16,652 nucleotides of DNA from an uncultured Candidatus Saccharibacteria bacterium (GTDB taxonomy: Bacteria; Patescibacteriota; Saccharimonadia; Saccharimonadales; Saccharimonadaceae): NCBI GenBank assembly GCA_937935245.1, contig CALGXX010000007.1, forward strand, positions 1 through 16,652, read 5' to 3'. Below are positions 14,703-16,652 of the stretch, piece after piece. Both the position numbers and the translations under genes were made by a program. Position 1 is the stretch's first letter. Each line of letters starts with the position of its first letter. The notes beneath the pieces were generated by a model. The model made no database searches. It was given only the letters and a program-made list of their open reading frames with translations, and was not told the DNA's origin.

Positions 14703-14757
14703 AGTTCGCTTTCGTCGTTTCCGACTCATCAGCATAGACACGCATCTATGGAGCGAA
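14701..14757 (-). repeat. 57-bp direct repeat, copy 2
   Basis: Matches 13982-14038 with one substitution at 14740, in the stem I loop of the ribozyme. Offset between copies is 719 bp. One edge meets the Der remnant at 14701-14702. Confidence 0.95.
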
Positions 14758-14759
14758 CT
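14703..14759 (-). ncRNA. Type III hammerhead self-cleaving ribozyme, copy 2
   Basis: Stem III AGUUCGC/GCGAACU is 7 bp (14759-14753 with 14709-14703), longer than in copy 1. Stem I is CAUAGA (14750-14745) with UCUAUG (14738-14733) and loop UGCGUG. The core CUGAUGA is 14732-14726. Stem II GUCG-GAAA-CGAC is 14725-14714, and GAAA is 14713-14710. The cleavage triplet CUC gives a predicted cut between 14751 and 14750. The single difference from copy 1 falls in a loop and leaves the fold intact, which supports a selected structure. It follows the stop of the membrane-anchored gene by about 70 nt and precedes the Der remnant. Confidence 0.92.
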
Positions 14760-14822
14760 GACAAGCAGGAGAATATGTACGACGGAGAGAACCGCCAAGT
14801 ATTCTCGGCGGATGTCAGTTCG
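14754..14822 (-). promoter_or_regulatory. 3'-UTR inverted repeat able to compete with the ribozyme fold
   Basis: In minus-strand RNA CGAACUGACA (14822-14813) is exactly complementary to UGUCAGUUCG (14763-14754). The second arm includes six bases of the 5' strand of ribozyme stem III, so the two folds exclude each other. Inside the loop is another hairpin, CCGCCGAG-AAUA-CUUGGCGG, of 8 bp with one G-U. Confidence 0.6.
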
Positions 14823-14829
14823 GCGGCCG

Positions 14830-15252
14830 TCAATTGTTCGACGGCGTTAGCCCGCAGGTGCCGGTGGGCTCCTGCTGCGTTAGTTCGACGGTCTCAATGT
14901 TCCAGAAGCGTGAGAGTGCCGGAACCCGGTAACCAAACGACTTGATCCTGTAGACTCTCCCCACCTCAATGCGCCCATATAAATCGGCGCTATTAAAGCG
15001 GGTGCCGTTAGACCCATAGTAGTCTTTTACTACGTACACTTCACCTGAAGTGTACACGCGGTACTGATGAGAGAGGCTATCGCCGTTCCTCACCGGTACC
15101 ACTTCTTTGGAGCAGATAGTTACGACTTCTTCGTGTCAGTTCCCCTGCTCTACTGATGTGTGGCAGGCTTGAAATCCGAAGTAGATAGCAAGAACTACGA
15201 TGAAGCAAATGGCGTATTCCTTTACGCCAATCTCACTACTACGACTGCGCAT
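14830..15252 (-). CDS. Membrane-anchored small protein with an in-frame TGA (recoded or broken)
   Basis: The frame begins at the ATG at 15252, 11 nt after a strong GAGGAG, and reads MRSRSSEIGVKEY, then a hydrophobic anchor (AICFIVVLAIYFGFQAC). A TGA at 15136-15138 follows codon 38. The same frame then stays open for 101 codons to a TGA at 14830. The distal part looks like real protein (YRVYTSGEVYVVKDYY, GRIEVGRVYRIKSFGYRV), mostly beta and compact. It has no ATG and no convincing ribosome-binding site; only a GTG at 15102 could start it. So this is one gene interrupted by a stop, through mutation or read-through (the context is UGA-C), or an anchor peptide followed by a second gene. I do not recognise the family. 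Confidence 0.55.
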
Positions 15253-15460
15253 GGCTGATCTTTCTCCTCACCCGGACGGGAATGTCCGTGTTTTATAAAA
15301 AACACTGCTCTGGCGCCCGGATGGCGTGTGAGCAAGATGAGGTTTCACGACACTATTTTGCTTCCGCTAAAATAACGCCATAAAATCTCACCTTGCTTTA
15401 TTCTCAACTGCTTGTCAAAGTGCGCTTTCGGACAAAACATTTGTTCCGTCAACAAAAGCT
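15253..15460 (-). promoter_or_regulatory. Long leader with mutually exclusive Shine-Dalgarno pairing
   Basis: About 209 nt separate the predicted transcription start from the ATG. In minus-strand RNA, arm 1 GCAAGGUGAG (15396-15387) pairs with arm 2 CUCAUCUUGC (15341-15332), 10 bp with one G-U. Arm 2's CCUCAUC (15342-15336) can instead pair with GGUGAGG at the Shine-Dalgarno site (15272-15266). Inside arms 1/2 is a stem closed by a GGAA tetraloop (15354-15374). Nearer the ATG are GTGTTTT/AAAACAC and CGGAC/GTCCG hairpins. This is the layout of a translational switch; no known riboswitch class is recognised. Confidence 0.5.
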
Positions 15461-15467
15461 AGTATTA

Positions 15468-15496
15468 TTTATATCACACATAAGTAAAAAAGTCAA
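15468..15496 (-). promoter_or_regulatory. Promoter of the membrane-anchored protein gene
   Basis: Minus strand TTGACT (15491-15496), 17-bp spacer ending in GTGA, TATAAA (15468-15473), then N4 and ACTAGCTTT. It is laid out like the promoter at 14498-14526. Confidence 0.75.
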
Positions 15497-15501
15497 TATA
15501 A

Positions 15502-15525
15502 TAAAAAACAGCCCCAGTTGGGACT
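15502..15525 (-). terminator. Intrinsic terminator of the beta-repeat gene
   Basis: In minus-strand RNA AGUCCC-AACU-GGGGCU (15525-15510) forms a 6-bp stem with one G-U, followed after one base by a run of U (15508-15502). It lies just upstream of the next promoter, separating two transcription units. Confidence 0.75.
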
Positions 15526-15546
15526 TAATAATTTCCAATGAACAGT

Positions 15547-15625
15547 TGACAAGCAGAAGCAGATACACACTAAGACGCGTCAGAAGAATGACGCCTTATT
15601 TTTTGGAATCATCTTCTGCTCGTCA
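15547..15625 (-). repeat. 3'-UTR inverted repeat of the beta-repeat gene
   Basis: Arms 15613-15625 and 15547-15559 pair over 13 bp with one G-U in minus-strand RNA. The loop holds a smaller hairpin, GCGTCA/TGACGC (15577-15594). The distal arm shares CTGCTTGTCA with the 3'-UTR arm at 14754-14770, hinting that these 3'-UTRs are related. Confidence 0.55.
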
Positions 15626-15651
15626 CTATTCAGTTTCTCCGGATAGGAGGA

Positions 15652-16578
15652 TCAGGAGATCATAACTGAGGCAGGCTTCGGGTCGGCCTTGAAGAGCTTC
15701 CCGAGATCCCTTAACAGGGATACACAGCAAAGCATCTCACCGTTACAGTAGACACTGCCGGTGGAGCAATCGATGTGCGCATCTTTGGCCCTCGAGAAGA
15801 AGCGGTTTTCCTCGCCAATCTTGAAATTGGCGTTATCACCTTGCAAGTCGACCTTACCTTCGACGTGGTTGATGCCCACCCAGGCGTTTGACAAGAAAAT
15901 CTCGGCTCGCTCGCCGTACCTCAAAACGACAGAGTCGCTGCTTAGTGACGTGTAGCCATTAGGCATATCAATACGAGCTTTTCCATCGGTGGCAGAAATA
16001 GATGCCTTGCCGTGCTCGAAAACGAGAACCCCTCCGCTAAGTGAGATGGTATCTTCGTTTTCGTCAATGTCGAGTTTGGCTTCAGCATCGCCCTTGACCT
16101 TTCCACTTGACACGGTGATACCCATCGGGTAGTCGTGGTGGTTAAGTTCAATTCGGTCTCCGTTAAGGGAAGTACCCTCTTCGGGAACGGTGTGGAGATC
16201 TCCATTAAGTATGGAGACAGTCCCCTGCTTACTGTCTGCGGTTAATAAAACACTGCCGAGGATAACCACCTCGCCAGTGATTAAGCTTGCGCACGTCTCA
16301 CCGTTGTGAACATACAAGGTCTTGGAGCCGTTGTCGACGCTGGTGTATGCGCCGAAAACGACAGCTTCACCCTTGCTCTTGTGGATAGACACCTCAGCAT
16401 CTTCACGAGCAGACAAGATACCCTTGCCCTTGTCGTCTACAACGACGACGTGCTTGCCACAGAATTTGGCCACATCGTCGTCAGGGTTGTTGGTGGCGCC
16501 AGGTCCGCCGATAGATACCTCACGGTAGGCAATTGACCCGTAGTCGGTCACAGCAGAGGCATAGATTAAAGAGTTCAT
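15652..16578 (-). CDS. Beta-repeat (possible beta-solenoid) protein of unknown function
   Basis: A 308-residue protein I cannot assign. It has no signal peptide or membrane segment. From about residue 40 to 285 it is built of some eight or nine irregular repeats of 23-27 residues, each with alternating hydrophobic strands and a Gly/Asn/Asp turn. Examples are GKASISATDGKARIDMPNG, SVVLRYGERAEIFLSN and VEGKVDLQGDNANFKIG. Such patterns occur in beta-helical tail spikes, VgrG-like spike proteins and surface proteins. The C-terminus carries several cysteines (HIDCSTGSVYCNGEMLCC) and an amphipathic tail. The ATG at 16578 follows AAGGAAGGAAGAG by a few bases. The gene has its own terminator, and its promoter lies at or beyond the window edge. 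A phage structural role is only a guess. Confidence 0.6.
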   Translation of the reverse strand: MNSLIYASAVTDYGSIAYREVSIGGPGATNNPDDDVAKFCGKHVVVVDDKGKGILSAREDAEVSIHKSKGEAVVFGAYTSVDNGSKTLYVHNGETCASLITGEVVILGSVLLTADSKQGTVSILNGDLHTVPEEGTSLNGDRIELNHHDYPMGITVSSGKVKGDAEAKLDIDENEDTISLSGGVLVFEHGKASISATDGKARIDMPNGYTSLSSDSVVLRYGERAEIFLSNAWVGINHVEGKVDLQGDNANFKIGEENRFFSRAKDAHIDCSTGSVYCNGEMLCCVSLLRDLGKLFKADPKPASVMIS

Positions 16579-16652
16579 CTACTCTTCCTTCCTTTTCTCT
16601 CGCGGCGAACGGTTCGCCATCTTTGCTTTTTGGCAAATAATCATGCGTGCAT
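16579..16652 (-). promoter_or_regulatory. Leader of the beta-repeat gene (partial)
   Basis: Contains the near-perfect hairpin GGCGAAC-G-GTTCGCC (around 16605-16619) and a GGAAGGAAG ribosome-binding region before the ATG. No promoter is seen before the window ends, so the leader is long, as in the other genes of this block. Confidence 0.45.

Larger units (their letters stand above)
13982..16652. mobile_element. Candidate accessory element or prophage edge with hammerhead-marked junctions
   Basis: The block differs from the left of the window. All its genes are short unknowns on the minus strand with Shine-Dalgarno sequences, and two have matching promoters and long structured leaders. It also holds two hammerhead ribozymes and a remnant of the housekeeping gene der. 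No integrase, transposase or reverse transcriptase is visible, and the far boundary lies outside the window. It could be a prophage edge, an integrative element, or two copies of a small cassette. The boundary at 13982 is taken from the repeat. Confidence 0.4.

Noticed and set aside
13982..14757. Obelisk- or viroid-like replicon stored as DNA
   Set aside because: Tandem type III hammerheads invite the idea, but the 719-nt unit contains a chromosomal Der remnant, a DNA-type promoter and an intrinsic terminator, and no overall rod-like self-complementarity was seen.
15064..15070. Third hammerhead core, CTGATGA on the plus strand
   Set aside because: No downstream GAAA with a suitable stem II and no closing stems. 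It is a chance match inside a minus-strand gene.
14830..15252. Alternative genetic code with UGA as Gly (code 25)
   Set aside because: The chromosomal genes show no internal TGA, and two accessory genes end at TGA. One interrupted frame is not enough.
14754..15625. Integron attC sites between the small cassettes
   Set aside because: The 3'-UTR hairpins lack the paired RYYYAAC and GTTRRRY core sites, and no integrase is visible.

Overview
This window looks like part of a Patescibacteria (CPR) chromosome, most likely Candidatus Saccharibacteria (TM7). The clues are moderate GC, compact genes with convergent ends 3-10 bp apart, a VirD4/TraG-like ATPase with a basic tail, a sigma-region-4/HARE-HTH fusion protein, and genes whose -10 boxes lie 6-9 bp from the start codon. 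The placement is inferred from gene content; no rRNA or other phylogenetic marker is present.

Positions 1-8650 are housekeeping: the 3' part of a membrane-type spermidine synthase (+), then on the minus strand a VirD4/TraG-like ATPase, a sigma-4/HARE-HTH protein, topA, a CDP-alcohol phosphatidyltransferase and dprA. At 8655-8999 a near-ideal promoter (TTGACA-17-TATAAT) and a strong intrinsic terminator bracket about 310 nt of structured RNA that I cannot assign to a known family. Positions 9011-14000 look like a metal-homeostasis neighbourhood: a YcgR-type permease, a YcgQ (TIGR03943) protein and a Fur-family repressor in one minus-strand cluster, a DUF475/TerC-type membrane protein read divergently, and a CobW/COG0523 GTPase with a CxCC motif. 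pth lies between the last two.

Positions 13982-16652 differ. They carry small unknown minus-strand genes (a glycine-zipper membrane protein, a membrane-anchored protein whose frame is broken by TGA, and a beta-repeat protein). Two of these have matching promoters and structured leaders, and all three have Shine-Dalgarno sequences, unlike the near-leaderless chromosomal genes. The main discovery is a 57-bp direct repeat (13982-14038 and 14701-14757, one mismatch) whose minus strand folds as a complete type III hammerhead self-cleaving ribozyme in both copies. The 3' edge of one copy abuts a 50-codon remnant of the C-terminus of the GTPase Der (EngA), and the 3' edge of the other abuts the cobW stop codon. 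This suggests a hammerhead-terminated accessory element that has inserted next to or into chromosomal genes. The two predicted cleavage sites are exactly 719 nt apart.
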